In this document: positions 5,806-6,629 of the stretch, piece by piece
How the letters are laid out: each line of letters opens with the position of its first letter
How positions within the stretch are numbered: position 1 is the first letter of the stretch
Source: an uncultured Sphingobium sp.
GTDB taxonomy: Bacteria > Pseudomonadota > Alphaproteobacteria > Sphingomonadales > Sphingomonadaceae
Direction: 5' to 3'
Length of the DNA: 6,629 bases
NCBI GenBank assembly: GCA_946479185.1
Contig: CAMLFF010000183.1
Span: 1-6,629, forward strand
Notes under the pieces: generated by a model
The model's database searches: none
Told to the model about the DNA's origin: nothing
What the model saw: only the letters and a program-made list of their open reading frames with translations
Made by a program: the position numbers and the translations under genes

Positions 5806-6629
5806 ATGACCCTGCGCGAAACGACGATGCCGGACATCGACATGATCATCCTGCCGCCGGTGCGCGATCTCGGCGATGGCTTCCAAGTGCGCCGCGCGCT
5901 CCCTTCCGCGCACCGCCGCATGGTTGGCCCGTTCATCTTTTTCGATCAGTTCGGCCCCACCACCTTCTCGGCGGGCGATGGCCTTGATGTGCGCCCCCAT
6001 CCGCATATCGGCCTCGCAACCGTCTCCTATCTACTGGAAGGCGAGATCCTGCACCGCGATTCGCTAGGCTATACGCAGGCGATCCGCCCCGGCGCGGTCA
6101 ACTGGATGACCGCGGGGCGCGGCATCGTCCATTCGGAGCGCAGCGCCGATGATACGCGCGCGGCGGGCGGCAATCTGTTCGGCCTGCAAACCTGGGTCGC
6201 CCTGCCGCAAGCGCATGAGGAGGCCGACCCCGCCTTCTTCCACCACTCCGCCGATAGCATTCCGCAGACTGAGGCCGATGGCGTCACCCTGCGCGTCGTG
6301 GCGGGCAGCTGCGATGGGCTCACCTCGCCCGTCCACACCTTCTCGGACATGCTCTATGCCGATGTCGCGCTGGCCGATGGCGCGCGCTATCGCGTCACCA
6401 AGGAGCATATCGAGCGCGCCATCTACGTGATCACGGGCGCCATCGCAGTCGAAGGGCAGGAAGGCGGCTTTACGGCAAGCGAACTGGTCATCCTCAAGCC
6501 CGATGCGGAAATCGTCATCCGCGCCGTCGGCCCCGCCCGCATCATGCTGGTGGGGGGCGAGCCGTTGAGCGAAGCGCGCAACATCTTCTGGAACTTCGTC
6601 TCCAGCTCCAAGGACCGCATCGAGCAGGC
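5806..6629 (+). CDS. Pirin-family bicupin protein, cut by the right window edge
   Basis: Pirins are cytoplasmic bicupin proteins that bind one metal, usually iron. Some members oxidise quercetin and others bind regulatory proteins or enzymes, so the role here is not predictable. The frame is open from 5806 to the end of the window (274 whole codons), and the 3' end lies outside. The N-terminal cupin contains the family's metal ligands: RPHPHIGLATVSYLLEG with His65 and His67, then GRGIVHSERS with His109 and Glu111, matching the three-His, one-Glu site of human pirin. The C-terminal cupin (about 185-255) includes SPVHTFSDMLYADVAL and VTGAIAVEG-like segments. It ends near ARNIFWNFVSSSKDRIEQ, which in relatives lies shortly before the C-terminus, so probably only about 10-30 residues are missing. 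A GGAG site supports the start. It lies 71 nt after ilvE, on the same strand, and could be co-transcribed with it or have its own promoter. Confidence 0.93.
   Translation, partial: MTLRETTMPDIDMIILPPVRDLGDGFQVRRALPSAHRRMVGPFIFFDQFGPTTFSAGDGLDVRPHPHIGLATVSYLLEGEILHRDSLGYTQAIRPGAVNWMTAGRGIVHSERSADDTRAAGGNLFGLQTWVALPQAHEEADPAFFHHSADSIPQTEADGVTLRVVAGSCDGLTSPVHTFSDMLYADVALADGARYRVTKEHIERAIYVITGAIAVEGQEGGFTASELVILKPDAEIVIRAVGPARIMLVGGEPLSEARNIFWNFVSSSKDRIEQ

Overview
This is a 6.6 kb stretch of GC-rich chromosome, densely packed, with every recognisable gene on the + strand. The gene content, the codon bias toward G/C in third position, the weak or absent Shine-Dalgarno sequences and the CGTCA-headed palindromic repeats all suggest an alphaproteobacterium, most likely from the Sphingomonadales. 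That placement is an inference from general family knowledge, not from a database search.

Layout. Positions 1-467 carry no credible gene. They hold three short palindromic repeats, two of which form an inverted pair of the same family (a REPIN-like arrangement). Positions 468-4551 hold five genes with almost no space between them: coaBC (coenzyme A synthesis), dut (dUTP hydrolysis), a MoeB/ThiF-type E1-like adenylyltransferase, a small single-cysteine DsrE-like protein, and a MgtC/DUF4010 integral membrane protein. The junctions are a 20-nt overlap, a 1-nt gap, an ATGA overlap and a stop codon abutting a GTG start, so the block looks like one translationally coupled transcription unit. After a 100-nt gap comes ilvE (branched-chain aminotransferase, 4652-5734). 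After a further 71 nt comes a pirin-family cupin protein (from 5806), which runs off the right edge of the window.

How the genes may work together. coaBC and dut are neighbours in many proteobacteria and are housekeeping genes. The E1-like enzyme and the DsrE-like protein sit next to each other, and both belong to families that handle protein-bound sulfur, so they may act in one sulfur-transfer pathway. No sulfur carrier (MoaD/ThiS) or sulfurtransferase is visible here to complete it. The membrane protein, IlvE and pirin have no evident link to that pathway.

This is mostly ordinary core-genome sequence. No phage, IS, CRISPR, tRNA, rRNA or defence system was seen, and I found no convincing new multi-gene system. 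The points most worth a second look are the inverted repeat pair with compensatory stem changes, the E1-like enzyme lacking the last cysteine of its usual zinc site, and the coupled E1-like/DsrE pair.
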